This document shows positions 56,465 to 64,000 of a stretch of 64,000 nt of DNA, in pieces; the first letter of the stretch is position 1; each line of letters opens with the position of its first letter. Source of the DNA: Nocardia concava NBRC 100430 (GTDB taxonomy: Bacteria > Actinomycetota > Actinomycetes > Mycobacteriales > Mycobacteriaceae). The notes beneath the pieces are model-generated. The model did no database searches and was not told the origin of the DNA. It saw only the letters and a list, made by a program, of their open reading frames with translations. The DNA is taken from contig NZ_BAFX01000101.1 in NCBI RefSeq assembly GCF_000308815.1, forward strand, positions 1-64,000, in the 5' to 3' direction. The position numbers and the translations under genes were made by a program.

Positions 56465-56486
56465 GAGGGGGTGAAAGGAGACGACC

Positions 56487-56846
56487 ATGCGATATTTGTT
56501 GCTGATCAGCGCCGACGAATCCCGGGTGGATGACGCGGTGTCCGAGGAGGGGCTGCGGGATTTCCGGGCGTGGATGGACGATCTGCTGGCCCGCGGTGTG
56601 CTCACGGCGCACGAGGGTCTGCATCCCAGCCACACCGCCACGACGGTCCGGGTGCGCGGGGACGAGGTGCTGCTGACCGACGGGCCGTTCCTGGAGGCCA
56701 AGGATCAGATCGGCGGTTTCGCGCTCATCGAGGTGGAGGATCTGGACGAGGCCATCGAGATCGCGGCGCGGCATCCGGCCAGTCGCTTCGGGCAGATCGA
56801 GATTCGGCCGGTGCTCACGCTTCCCCTCGGAATCCCTGCCCCGTGA
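56487..56846 (+). CDS. YCII-related (DGPF) domain protein
   Basis: A 119-residue ferredoxin-like-fold protein. It starts MRYLLLISADE and contains the DGPF motif in LLTDGPFLEAKDQIGGF, followed by EVEDLDEAIEIAARHP. Such proteins are nearly always encoded beside ECF42-type sigma factors and are thought to be enzymes or partners of that regulon. AAAGGAG precedes the ATG. The stop overlaps the sigma factor start by 4 nt. Confidence 0.9.
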   Translation: MRYLLLISADESRVDDAVSEEGLRDFRAWMDDLLARGVLTAHEGLHPSHTATTVRVRGDEVLLTDGPFLEAKDQIGGFALIEVEDLDEAIEIAARHPASRFGQIEIRPVLTLPLGIPAP

Positions 56847-58075
56847 CCGCGGTCGACGATGCCATTACCGCCGCGTTCCGCACCGAGTGGGCGCGGCTGG
56901 TGGCGACCCTCATCGGCGGGCTGGGCGATTGGGATCTGGCCGAGGAGTGCGCGCAGGAGGCGTTCGCGCTGGCCTGGCGCACCTGGCCGCGCGACGGCAT
57001 CCCGGATCGGCCGGGCGCGTGGCTGCTCACCGCGGCGCGGCGGCGGGCCGTGGACCGATTGCGCCGGGAGCGGGTGGGTGCCGAGAAGCTGCGCGCGCTC
57101 GCCCTGATCGATGACCCCGGAGAACCCGTGTCCGACAACAGCATTCCCGACGACCGGCTGCGCCTGCTGTTCACCTGCTGCCATCCTGCGCTGGCCTTCG
57201 AGGCCCAGGTGGCGCTGGCGCTGCGCACCTTGACCGGGTTGACGACCGCCGAAATCGCCCGCGCCTTCGGCGTTCCCGAGCCGACCATGGCGAAAAGGCT
57301 GGTGCGGGCCAAGCAGAAGATTCGCGATGCCGCGATCCCGTACCGGGTACCGCCCGCGCATCTGCTGCCCGAGCGGACCCGGGCGGTGCTGGGGGTGATC
57401 TATCTGCTGTTCAACGAGGGGTACGTGGCCAGCGGCGGGGCGGAGTTGCAGCGGGCGGATCTCGCGGCGGAGGCGCAGCGGCTGGCCGCGCTGGTGGTGG
57501 AGTTGATGCCGGACGATCCGGAGGCCGGTGGGTTGAATGCCCTTGTGCTGCTGCAACAGTCGCGGGCGGCGACGCGCAGCGCGGCCGACGGCGGGTTGAT
57601 TCCGCTGGAGGAACAGGATCGAACCCGCTGGGATCGGGAGCTGATCGCCGCCGGGCTGACCGAATTGCGGCGTACCGCGCGGCGAGATCGTCTGGGGCCG
57701 TATCAGTTACAGGCGATGATCGTCGCATGCCACGTCACCGCGGAGGGTCCCGGGGACACCGACTGGGCGCGGATCACCGAACTGTACGAAGCCCTGCTGG
57801 TCCAAGTCCCCTCCCCCACTGTGGCTTTGAACCATGCCATCGCCGTCGCCATGCGCTCCGGTCCTGAGGCGGGGCTGAAACTACTGGACGAGCTGGTCAC
57901 CACACCCGAGCAAGGTCACCTGTTCGCGGCCGCCCGCGCGGACCTGCTGCGCCGACTCGGCCGCGACGATGCCGCCGCACGGGAATACCGCACCGCCCTG
58001 CAACTCGCCGCCAATGACGCCGAACGCGCCTACCTGACCCGCCGTCTCAACGAGGTTGTTCGATCGGAAACATGA
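56843..58075 (+). CDS. ECF42-type RNA polymerase sigma factor with C-terminal TPR-like extension
   Basis: A 410-residue sigma factor. Region 2 spans about residues 5-80 (DLAEECAQEAFALAWRTWP) and region 4 about 105-165 (GLTTAEIARAFGVPEPTMAKRLVRAKQKI), with the typical LLFTCCHPAL between them. The C-terminal 230 residues are helical and TPR-like (LNEGYVASGG, then ALLVQVPSPTVALNHAIAV), as in the anti-sigma-independent ECF42 group. The GTG start overlaps the YCII stop (GTGA). Its last 29 bp overlap the end of the converging regulator gene. Confidence 0.9.
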   Translation: MTAVDDAITAAFRTEWARLVATLIGGLGDWDLAEECAQEAFALAWRTWPRDGIPDRPGAWLLTAARRRAVDRLRRERVGAEKLRALALIDDPGEPVSDNSIPDDRLRLLFTCCHPALAFEAQVALALRTLTGLTTAEIARAFGVPEPTMAKRLVRAKQKIRDAAIPYRVPPAHLLPERTRAVLGVIYLLFNEGYVASGGAELQRADLAAEAQRLAALVVELMPDDPEAGGLNALVLLQQSRAATRSAADGGLIPLEEQDRTRWDRELIAAGLTELRRTARRDRLGPYQLQAMIVACHVTAEGPGDTDWARITELYEALLVQVPSPTVALNHAIAVAMRSGPEAGLKLLDELVTTPEQGHLFAAARADLLRRLGRDDAAAREYRTALQLAANDAERAYLTRRLNEVVRSET

Positions 58076-58580
58076 TGGGGCTCAACAGATATTGATCACG
58101 CCCCGCCTCGGCCCGGTTGGCCAGTCGCGGCACGATCACCGCGCTCAATTCGGCGATCATCTGCTCGAGCTCCTCGCGGCTCAGCCACAGCGCATGCTGC
58201 CGGAATCCGACGAGATCCGCCGCGGGATCGGGCTTCTCACCGTCGAGGTAGGCGTTGAATTCGGCGATCAGCACGGCCATGGCGACGGCGAACACGGAAC
58301 GGTATCCGTCACCGGACAATTCGGCGGCCGCCTCGGTGGGAATGGCGGCCTTGTCCTGCCGCAGCCGGTAGAGCCGCTCCACCGCGCCGCGCACCCGCCG
58401 TTCCTCCGCGACCTCCAGAATGCCCGCGGCGGTGAGCGCGTCGACGTGCCGGTACACCGTCGCCTTCGAGATGTCGGGCAGGCGATCGCACAGTTCGCCG
58501 GTGGTCAGGGTCCGATCCCCGCGCAGCGCGTGCACGATGCGCAGCCGCGCCGGATGCGCCAGCAGCTCGAAGGTTTCCAC
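58047..58580 (-). CDS. ArsR-like winged-helix regulator
   Basis: A 177-residue regulator. The N-terminal winged helix is FELLAHPARLRIVHALRG, TTGELCDRLPDISKATVYRHVDALTA and a wing with RRVRGAVERLYRL. The C-terminal helical domain (LSREELEQMIAELSAVIVPRL) likely mediates dimerisation or ligand sensing. It is divergent from the hydrolase at 58656, with TTCTCA-type half-sites between them. Its 3' end overlaps the converging sigma gene by 29 bp. Confidence 0.83.
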   Translation of the reverse strand: METFELLAHPARLRIVHALRGDRTLTTGELCDRLPDISKATVYRHVDALTAAGILEVAEERRVRGAVERLYRLRQDKAAIPTEAAAELSGDGYRSVFAVAMAVLIAEFNAYLDGEKPDPAADLVGFRQHALWLSREELEQMIAELSAVIVPRLANRAEAGRDQYLLSPIMFPIEQPR

Positions 58581-58585
58581 TACCC

Positions 58586-58648
58586 AACCTTCTCACACCC
58601 TGCTACCGTTCTCAATTGTAAGAATGATTGCACTTATTGAGAAAGGTT
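58586..58648. promoter_or_regulatory. Operator region between ArsR-like gene and hydrolase
   Basis: TTCTCAA (58609-58615) and TTGAGAA (58637-58643) form a perfect inverted repeat. AACCTTCTCA at 58586 mirrors TGAGAAAGGTT at 58638. Three TTCTCA-type half-sites thus lie between the divergent starts in AT-rich DNA. Confidence 0.5.
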
Positions 58649-58655
58649 CGACGGC

Positions 58656-60026
58656 ATGACCGTTGACATCGACTCCGCGACCGTGGCCACCACCGTCGCG
58701 GAAATGCTGAGGGACGAACGCTTCGACGACCTCGCGGAACTGTTCGCGCCCCGGATGGCGGCCGTGGTGTCGGCCGAGACGGTGCGGGTCGGGTGGACCG
58801 GGGAGATCGCCAAGATCGGCGCGGTGCGGGCGATCGGGAACGCGGCCGTCGAGCGGGTGGACGACGAGCTGGTGAAGGTGAGCGTGCCCGTCACCGCCGA
58901 ACGCGGCGGGATCACGGTGTATCTGGCGGTGGACGCGGACGGGCGACTGCACGGGTTGCGGCTGGCGGGGCCCGCCGAATCCGGCTGGACCCCACCGGAT
59001 TACGCCATACCGGGGCTCTTCAGGGAGCGTGAGGTCACGCTCGGCGACGGGGACACCGCGGTTTCCGGCACGCTGACCCTGCCCAGGGGCCGGGGCGCGC
59101 GGCCCGCGGTCGTCCTGGTCTCCTCCGGTGCCGTGGACCGCGACGTCACCACGGGCCCGAACAAGCCGTTCAAGGATCTCGCCTGGGGACTCGCCACTCT
59201 CGGTGTCGCGGTGCTGCGGTTCGACAAATTGACGTACGCGCACAGCGGATTCGAGAGCGCGCCGGGTTTCACCATGGTCGAGGAGTATGTCCCGCACGCG
59301 CTCGCCGCGGCCGAGATCCTGAAGCGGCAACCCGGCGTCGATCCGGCCCGGATCTACGTGGTCGGCCACAGCGGCGGCGGCAAGGCGGCCCCGCGCATCG
59401 CGGCCGCCGACCCGTCGATCGCGGGCGTGGGAATCCTTGCCGGAGATACGATTCCGCTCCCCCGCTCGATCCTGCGCGCCCTCGCGCATGTCGCGGCGGT
59501 GCAGCCCGGCGAGGACCTCACCGAGGTCCTGGAATCCACCCGCCGCCAGGTCGAACGCACCGAAAGCCCCACGCTGTCAACGGAAACCCCCACCTCGGAC
59601 CTGCTGTTCAACTGGCCCGCCTCCTACTGGCTGGACCTGCGCGACTACGACCAGGTCGCCACCGCGGCCGCGTTGCACCGGCCGATCCTGCTGGTGCAGG
59701 GCGGCCGCGACTATCAGGTCACCGCCGATGAGGATCTCCCGCTGTGGGAGTCGGGGCTGGAGGGCGTTGCGGACGTCACCGTCCGCGTTCACCCGGCGGT
59801 GGACCACATGCTCTTCCCCGGCACCGGCCCGTCGACTCCGGCCGACTATCTCGAGCCGCATCACGTCGATCCCGCGGTGATCACCGATCTCACCGACTGG
59901 CTCGGCGCCGAACCCGTCCGGCTGAGTCTGCGAGATCGGCTGGGAGACTTCTGGATCCGTCAGGCCGCCCGGGTGCGGCGCATGAGCAGGATCGGCCGCC
60001 CCGACGAAACCACCCAGTACTCATAG
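58656..60026 (+). CDS. Alpha/beta hydrolase with N-terminal DUF3887-like domain
   Basis: A 456-residue protein. Residues 1-110 look like an NTF2-type DUF3887 domain (MLRDERFDDLAELFAPRM). The hydrolase domain has the elbow VVGHSGGGKAAPRIAA, LLVQGGRDYQVTADED with the acid, and VDHMLFPG with the histidine. No signal peptide, so probably cytoplasmic. It is controlled, by position, by the divergent ArsR-like regulator. Its last 67 bp overlap the end of the converging LtrA gene. Confidence 0.87.
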   Translation: MTVDIDSATVATTVAEMLRDERFDDLAELFAPRMAAVVSAETVRVGWTGEIAKIGAVRAIGNAAVERVDDELVKVSVPVTAERGGITVYLAVDADGRLHGLRLAGPAESGWTPPDYAIPGLFREREVTLGDGDTAVSGTLTLPRGRGARPAVVLVSSGAVDRDVTTGPNKPFKDLAWGLATLGVAVLRFDKLTYAHSGFESAPGFTMVEEYVPHALAAAEILKRQPGVDPARIYVVGHSGGGKAAPRIAAADPSIAGVGILAGDTIPLPRSILRALAHVAAVQPGEDLTEVLESTRRQVERTESPTLSTETPTSDLLFNWPASYWLDLRDYDQVATAAALHRPILLVQGGRDYQVTADEDLPLWESGLEGVADVTVRVHPAVDHMLFPGTGPSTPADYLEPHHVDPAVITDLTDWLGAEPVRLSLRDRLGDFWIRQAARVRRMSRIGRPDETTQYS

Positions 60027-61123
60027 GCATTGAGCCCGGCCACGATCGCGGTGACCGCGGCCAGCGTCACGATCTCCGGCAGCAGCGACGCGGCCGCCGT
60101 GACCGCACCCAGCACGACCGCGGTGACGAACCTGCCCACGGTGGCCGCGCCGAACATGCGCCAGCGGGTGAACAGGAAGGTGCTCACGTACAGCGTGGCG
60201 CCCAGCGGCAGCAGGTATCCGATCGCCCCGTGCGCGGTCGCGGTCGGATGCTCGACCATGGCGCTCGCCCCGACCGCCACCAGCACCAGGCCGATGACCA
60301 GCAGCATGTGCCCGTAGCTGAGCACATCGCGCACCACCCGCCCGCGAACCTGGTTGGTGCGCAACGAATGTTCGACGGCGGAGAACCCGTAGGCGAAGTA
60401 CAGCCACCACAGCGCACAGCCGAGCAGGAAGATCAGCACGACCGCGATCCACGACGTCACGCCCAGATGCGCTTCCGCCGCCCGGGATCCCACCGACGCC
60501 ACGGTCTCGCCGAGCGCGATGATGACGAACAGCGCGAAGCGTTCGGGCAGATGCGTCGCCCCGAACTGCACGGTCTCGAGCCGGCGCGCCAGCAGCGCCG
60601 GTCCGCCGAACATCAAGGCCACCGCGAAGATCCACAGCCCATCGCGCGGCGCGCCCTCGGGGACCAGGGTGGCCACCACCAGAATCAGCGCCGCCACCAC
60701 CGACACCGTGAACGGATTGACCCAGCTCCCGAACGTCCCCGCCTGCGAGAACGCCCGCTTGCGCTGCATCTCCCACCACAGCAGCAGCCGCAATACCAGA
60801 TGCGCGACGGCCAGCACCACCGGTTGCGCGTGACCGGCGAACGCGTGCGGCGCGGTGATCGCCATGACGAACATGCACAGCCCGCAGGCGAACAGGAAGA
60901 TCCGCTGCCCGTTGGAGTCCTCGACCCCGTGCACGGCCAGCGTGGTGCCCACCCACGACCACCACATGATCGCCAGCACCAGCACCGTCTGGCCGACCGC
61001 GCCCCAACTCTCCCCCGCGAACGCCACGTGCGCCGCCTGCGTCACCGCGAACACCAGCACCAGATCGAAGAACAACTCCGCCCAGCTGGCCCGCTCGTGC
61101 GCCTCGTGCAGAACCTCAGTCAC
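59960..61123 (-). CDS. ltrA: Low temperature requirement protein A (LtrA) family membrane protein
   Basis: A 387-residue polytopic protein with about 11 to 12 helices. The family signature ASWAELFFDLVLVFAVTQ is at residues 12-29, and FVIIALGETVASVGS is the second conserved block. The role of LtrA is poorly known; Listeria mutants fail to grow in the cold. It overlaps the converging hydrolase gene by 67 bp at the 3' end. Confidence 0.88.
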   Translation of the reverse strand: MTEVLHEAHERASWAELFFDLVLVFAVTQAAHVAFAGESWGAVGQTVLVLAIMWWSWVGTTLAVHGVEDSNGQRIFLFACGLCMFVMAITAPHAFAGHAQPVVLAVAHLVLRLLLWWEMQRKRAFSQAGTFGSWVNPFTVSVVAALILVVATLVPEGAPRDGLWIFAVALMFGGPALLARRLETVQFGATHLPERFALFVIIALGETVASVGSRAAEAHLGVTSWIAVVLIFLLGCALWWLYFAYGFSAVEHSLRTNQVRGRVVRDVLSYGHMLLVIGLVLVAVGASAMVEHPTATAHGAIGYLLPLGATLYVSTFLFTRWRMFGAATVGRFVTAVVLGAVTAAASLLPEIVTLAAVTAIVAGLNAYEYWVVSSGRPILLMRRTRAA

Positions 61124-61197
61124 AACCCGTAATTCCCGTCTAGCTCCACATCCAGCGGCCCCAACCCTAGCGGGGGCCGGTGAAGCGTACCGGTTGG

Positions 61198-62568
61198 CTA
61201 GGAAACGGCCTGGGAGCCCAGGAAGTTCAGCAGGATCTGGACATCGTCGCCGTAGTCGACGTGGGCGTTAGAGGCGTAGAAGGCGGCCATGTCGACACCC
61301 TGGCGGCTCAGCTCCAACAGCGAGTTGATGGAGTCGACACCGCCCGCGCTGAGCAAGGTCTGCGCGGCCACGCGCAAATCACCCCGGACGGCGGCGGTGA
61401 ACGGGCCGACCACCGATCCGACCAGGTCGAGTCCGGTCGGGGCGAGCGTCGCGACCTCGGTGGCGGCCGCGCGCGCATTGTTGTTCGTGAGGTATTCGAC
61501 TGCGCGCCAGAGGGTTTCCTCGATCTGACCGACGTCGGCGGCGATGCGCAGGATGTCGACCTGGGCCAGGGCGTCACCGATGACGCTGGCGGCGGCGGTC
61601 CAGCCCGAGGGGTCGATGGTTCCGGCGGCGCGGATGACCGCGCCGATGAGCGGCAGGTCGACGCCCGCGACGGCGTGAACCATCGGGGTCAGGGCGACGT
61701 TCAGATCGCTCGCGATCTGATGTGCCGCGGTGAGATCCCCGGATTGGATCAGCCCGGGCAGGCCGGTGAGGTCGCGCAGGATCGTGGGCAGTTGCGTCGC
61801 GGTCGCCGTCCAGCCCGCACCCACCTTCACGGCCTGCGCGAGCAAGGTGTTCGGGTCGGTGCCCGGGGGGATCAGGGCGGAGATCGCCCCGCCGTCACCG
61901 CTGAGGACGCGGCCGAGCGCGGCCAGGAACGGCGAGGCGGTGGCATTGAGCGAGCAGTACAGGTCACCCGCCGCGCACAGCGTGCGCACCCGGTCGGTCA
62001 GCGCGCCGAAGTCGTGCCCGCGGGTTCCGGCGATGCCGTGGCCGGGTTGCGGATCGCCCAGGGAGAGCGTGGTGTTCGGATCGCGGTGCGGATCGGCCAG
62101 CAGGCCGACGGCGACCACCCGATCGGCGGGGATCGGGCCTTCGCCGTTGCCGATCTCGGTGGCGACATCGCCCATGCCGTCCGCGCCCTGGCTGTACCCG
62201 GCGAGGATGACCCGCGTCGAGGCGCACAGCCCGCGCGTCATCTTGCCCAGTTCGGCTTCGAGGGTGCTCAGGGACTGCACGTAGCTCAGGCCCTGGTCGA
62301 AAGCACTCGCGGCGTATGGGGCGTACAGCACGGTGATGTCGGCGCCGAACTGCCGCTGCAGACCGTCACCGATCGGGCGGAGCATTCCGACCGGCACGCT
62401 CGGATCCGCGTCGGGGCGCGTCTCCCAGGTGCCCGGCGCGAGAATCGCCGTGAACGGGGTGCAGTCCGCGGCCGCGACCGGTCGCGCGCCCGCCTCGACC
62501 GCCGTGCTTCCGACCATGACCGTCACCGCGCCCAGGATCGCCGCGCACGAGGTCGCCAGCCTGTTCAT
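61198..62568 (-). CDS. Secreted cutinase-family esterase with long C-terminal region
   Basis: A 456-residue exported serine esterase. The signal peptide (about residues 1-34) ends near PVAAADC. The cutinase-like domain has the nucleophile elbow GYSQG (Ser126), the acid in the GDLYCS loop and the histidine in TRGHDFG. Four cysteines fit two disulfides. Canonical cutinases end near residue 230; here a further 220 residues of mostly helical, Ala-rich sequence follow (ASVIGDALAQVDILRIA). Related mycobacterial and nocardial enzymes hydrolyse lipid esters at the cell surface. Confidence 0.83.
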   Translation of the reverse strand: MNRLATSCAAILGAVTVMVGSTAVEAGARPVAAADCTPFTAILAPGTWETRPDADPSVPVGMLRPIGDGLQRQFGADITVLYAPYAASAFDQGLSYVQSLSTLEAELGKMTRGLCASTRVILAGYSQGADGMGDVATEIGNGEGPIPADRVVAVGLLADPHRDPNTTLSLGDPQPGHGIAGTRGHDFGALTDRVRTLCAAGDLYCSLNATASPFLAALGRVLSGDGGAISALIPPGTDPNTLLAQAVKVGAGWTATATQLPTILRDLTGLPGLIQSGDLTAAHQIASDLNVALTPMVHAVAGVDLPLIGAVIRAAGTIDPSGWTAAASVIGDALAQVDILRIAADVGQIEETLWRAVEYLTNNNARAAATEVATLAPTGLDLVGSVVGPFTAAVRGDLRVAAQTLLSAGGVDSINSLLELSRQGVDMAAFYASNAHVDYGDDVQILLNFLGSQAVS

Positions 62569-62830
62569 GATCCAATCCCTCTGTCGCCGACACGCTTTCG
62601 TTCCAGTGCGGCAGAGGCTCGACCCGCAGCACAGTCACAGCTAATTCTCGCCGCGAACCGCCGATTTCGCAGCATTTTCAGACACATATTCATTTCAGAT
62701 GTTCGGGCGGGTCGATCCGGCCTCCCACCGCGCCCGCGCAATCCGGGTCTGCCGAACGGAAACGTCTCTCCGTACGTTGGAAGAGTGTCGGACGGTGCCG
62801 TTCGACCGGCAGGCGAGGGGTGGATGAGCT

Positions 62831-63397
62831 GTGCTCGAGGTTTCCGAAACGACTTCCGACAGTGGGCTTTTCGGTGAGGTCGTGGTCACGCTGACCGACG
62901 ATCGGTGTTCCGTGCGCTTCGCGAGCGGGGATTCACCGGTGGTGACGATCGAGCGCCTCGGGGCGCGGACCCGCAAGAGCGTGCCGATCGGTACGCGGGC
63001 GGCGGGGTGCCTCAGCGCGCGGGTGAACGACCGGGCGATGGCGGTGCGGCCGGGCAGCGGGCGGGTGTTCCGGCGGAGCTATCGGGTCGCCGCCGAGATC
63101 GACGGGCGGGTGGTGAGTCTGCGGCCGAAATCCATTGATACGTGCCTGTTCATCGACGGTCGGCCGAAGGAGGTCGAGCGGGAGTTCGGCGAATTCACCG
63201 CGCGCGCCGACGGAACGATCGAGGTGGTGTGGCAGACGGCGACCGAGATCAGGGCGCTCGGGAAGACTGTCGAACCGCCGGAGGCGACCGCGGAGGATGT
63301 GCTCATCGGGTTCGCGCTGGCGGCGGCGTTCGGCACCGGGTCGCTGTCGGCGATATCGATTGCGCTGGGATTCGTTTCGGCAGCCCTGCCGAACTGA
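62831..63397 (+). CDS. Hypothetical protein with C-terminal hydrophobic tail
   Basis: A 188-residue protein of unknown function. The first 145 residues are predicted beta-rich (LFGEVVVTLTDDRCSVRF and RRSYRVAAEIDGRVVSL). The last 32 residues are a hydrophobic Ala/Gly/Ser stretch (FALAAAFGTGSLSAISIALG) that could anchor it in the membrane. The GTG start at 62831 is weakly supported by GCGAGGGG upstream. The 262-bp space before it shows no gene. Confidence 0.6.
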   Translation: MLEVSETTSDSGLFGEVVVTLTDDRCSVRFASGDSPVVTIERLGARTRKSVPIGTRAAGCLSARVNDRAMAVRPGSGRVFRRSYRVAAEIDGRVVSLRPKSIDTCLFIDGRPKEVEREFGEFTARADGTIEVVWQTATEIRALGKTVEPPEATAEDVLIGFALAAAFGTGSLSAISIALGFVSAALPN

Positions 63398-63419
63398 GCC
63401 GCTCTGCCCGGCCGACCGC

Positions 63420-64000
63420 TCAGATCGTCTGGGCCGCATGGGCGTCGACGAGCGCCCGCAGAAAGGCCGGGGGAACCTCCGGCCATTCGGGGTGCCAGCG
63501 GCCCGCGAGCTGGTCGGCGTGCAGCGCGGCCAGGGTCGCCACGACGTAGGGGCCGCCGTCGAGGATGTAGCGGACCGAACCGTGTTCGGCGCATTGGGCG
63601 GTCACGGTCGCCAGCAGCGCCTTGGCCTCCTCGATGTGCCCGGCGGCGGCCAGGCAGGCCACGAGCAGACGGCGGGCCTTGAGGAGTTCACGCGGGCGAT
63701 GCACGGCCTCAAGGCGATCGACCCATTCCTGCGCCCAGGTGCGCGCGAGTTCGAGGCTCTCGGTGGTGGATTCGGCCAGCAGCAGGCGGATGGCGGTGAA
63801 TTCCTCGTAGAGGACGGTGAATTCGTCGATCGGATCGGTGGGCTCGCGGCGGTTGTGGTAGTCGACGACCGGGAGCGGCCCGAATTCCGGATGCGGCGGC
63901 AGCCCCAGGCGTAGGCGCTCGTTCTCGACCTCGGCGCGCAGGCGCGGCAGCGACATCGAGATGGCCACGCGCGCACCCTCGTTCAGTCGGCGGATGGCGG
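63420..64000 (-). CDS. C-terminal part of a helical-repeat (MalT/PknK-like) protein, truncated at right edge
   Basis: The reading frame stays open to the right edge, giving at least 193 residues; the beginning lies outside the window. The sequence is made of helix pairs (LELARTWAQEWVDRLEAVHR, RRLLVACLAAAGHIEEAKAL), as in the TPR-like regions of MalT, LuxR-class ATPase regulators and PknK. It ends ILDGGPYVVATLAALHADQLAG and VPPAFLRALVDAH, without the LuxR helix-turn-helix that usually follows. An in-frame ATG at 63956 is internal. Confidence 0.6.
   Translation of the reverse strand, partial: AIRRLNEGARVAISMSLPRLRAEVENERLRLGLPPHPEFGPLPVVDYHNRREPTDPIDEFTVLYEEFTAIRLLLAESTTESLELARTWAQEWVDRLEAVHRPRELLKARRLLVACLAAAGHIEEAKALLATVTAQCAEHGSVRYILDGGPYVVATLAALHADQLAGRWHPEWPEVPPAFLRALVDAHAAQTI

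Noticed and set aside
1-64000. Insertion sequence, prophage or integrase
   Set aside because: No transposase, integrase, phage structural gene or tRNA attachment site was seen in any frame.

Overview
The window is high-GC actinobacterial DNA, most likely from Nocardia or a close relative. Evidence: strong GC bias at third codon positions, frequent GTG starts, mycolic-acid-lineage gene content (Rip1-type protease, cutinase, MmpL-family exporter, DUF2631 and DUF202 proteins), a BioQ-type biotin operator and a large NRPS. The backbone genes map - PBP lipoprotein - GNAT - ispG - rip1 - dxr - DUF2631 are the same set, in the same relative orientation, that I recall around Rv2861c-Rv2876 of Mycobacterium tuberculosis. 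Here the backbone is split by accessory blocks.

Layout. 1-3000: end of an alpha/beta hydrolase gene, then map, a small gene and cobQ in one leftward operon. 3090-11060: a flavin monooxygenase-like gene and a complete 2-aminoethylphosphonate (AEP) island. The island has a GntR regulator divergent from an FAD oxidoreductase, a phosphonatase-like HAD hydrolase and the ABC transporter phnS, phnT, phnU, phnV, ending in a strong terminator. 11160-14740: a membrane-anchored kinase-like protein coupled to a LysE exporter, and two small leftward genes. 14916-32474: a secondary-metabolite locus. It has an XRE/DUF5753 regulator, an orphan fragment resembling the N-terminal part of an adenylation domain, a 4447-residue three-module NRPS (C-A-T-E / C-A-T / C-A-T-E-TE) and a translationally coupled DrrA/B/C-type exporter. 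32490-35240: MarR, TetR and cupin genes, a nitrobindin and a small secreted peptide. 35286-46160: backbone genes (PBP, GNAT, ispG, rip1, dxr, DUF2631) interleaved with endonuclease V, a TerD-HNH fusion and bioB. 46290-64000: secreted glycine-zipper paralogues, CtaG-like protein, TetR/MMPL pair, DedA, DUF202 pair, YCII/ECF sigma pair, several hydrolases, LtrA, a cutinase and a truncated helical protein at the right edge.

How the parts work together. The AEP island should import AEP, oxidatively deaminate it and cleave the C-P bond, so it replaces the usual PhnW transaminase route. The NRPS should make an N-capped tripeptide with D, L, D configuration, exported by the coupled ABC transporter. 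The most unusual structural signal is a dispersed palindromic repeat of about 75 bp present three times. One copy lies between phnT and phnU, one upstream of the GNAT gene, and one sits in frame inside the third condensation domain of the NRPS, just before its HHxxxDG motif. All functional assignments come from reading motifs and from memory of protein families; no database search was run.
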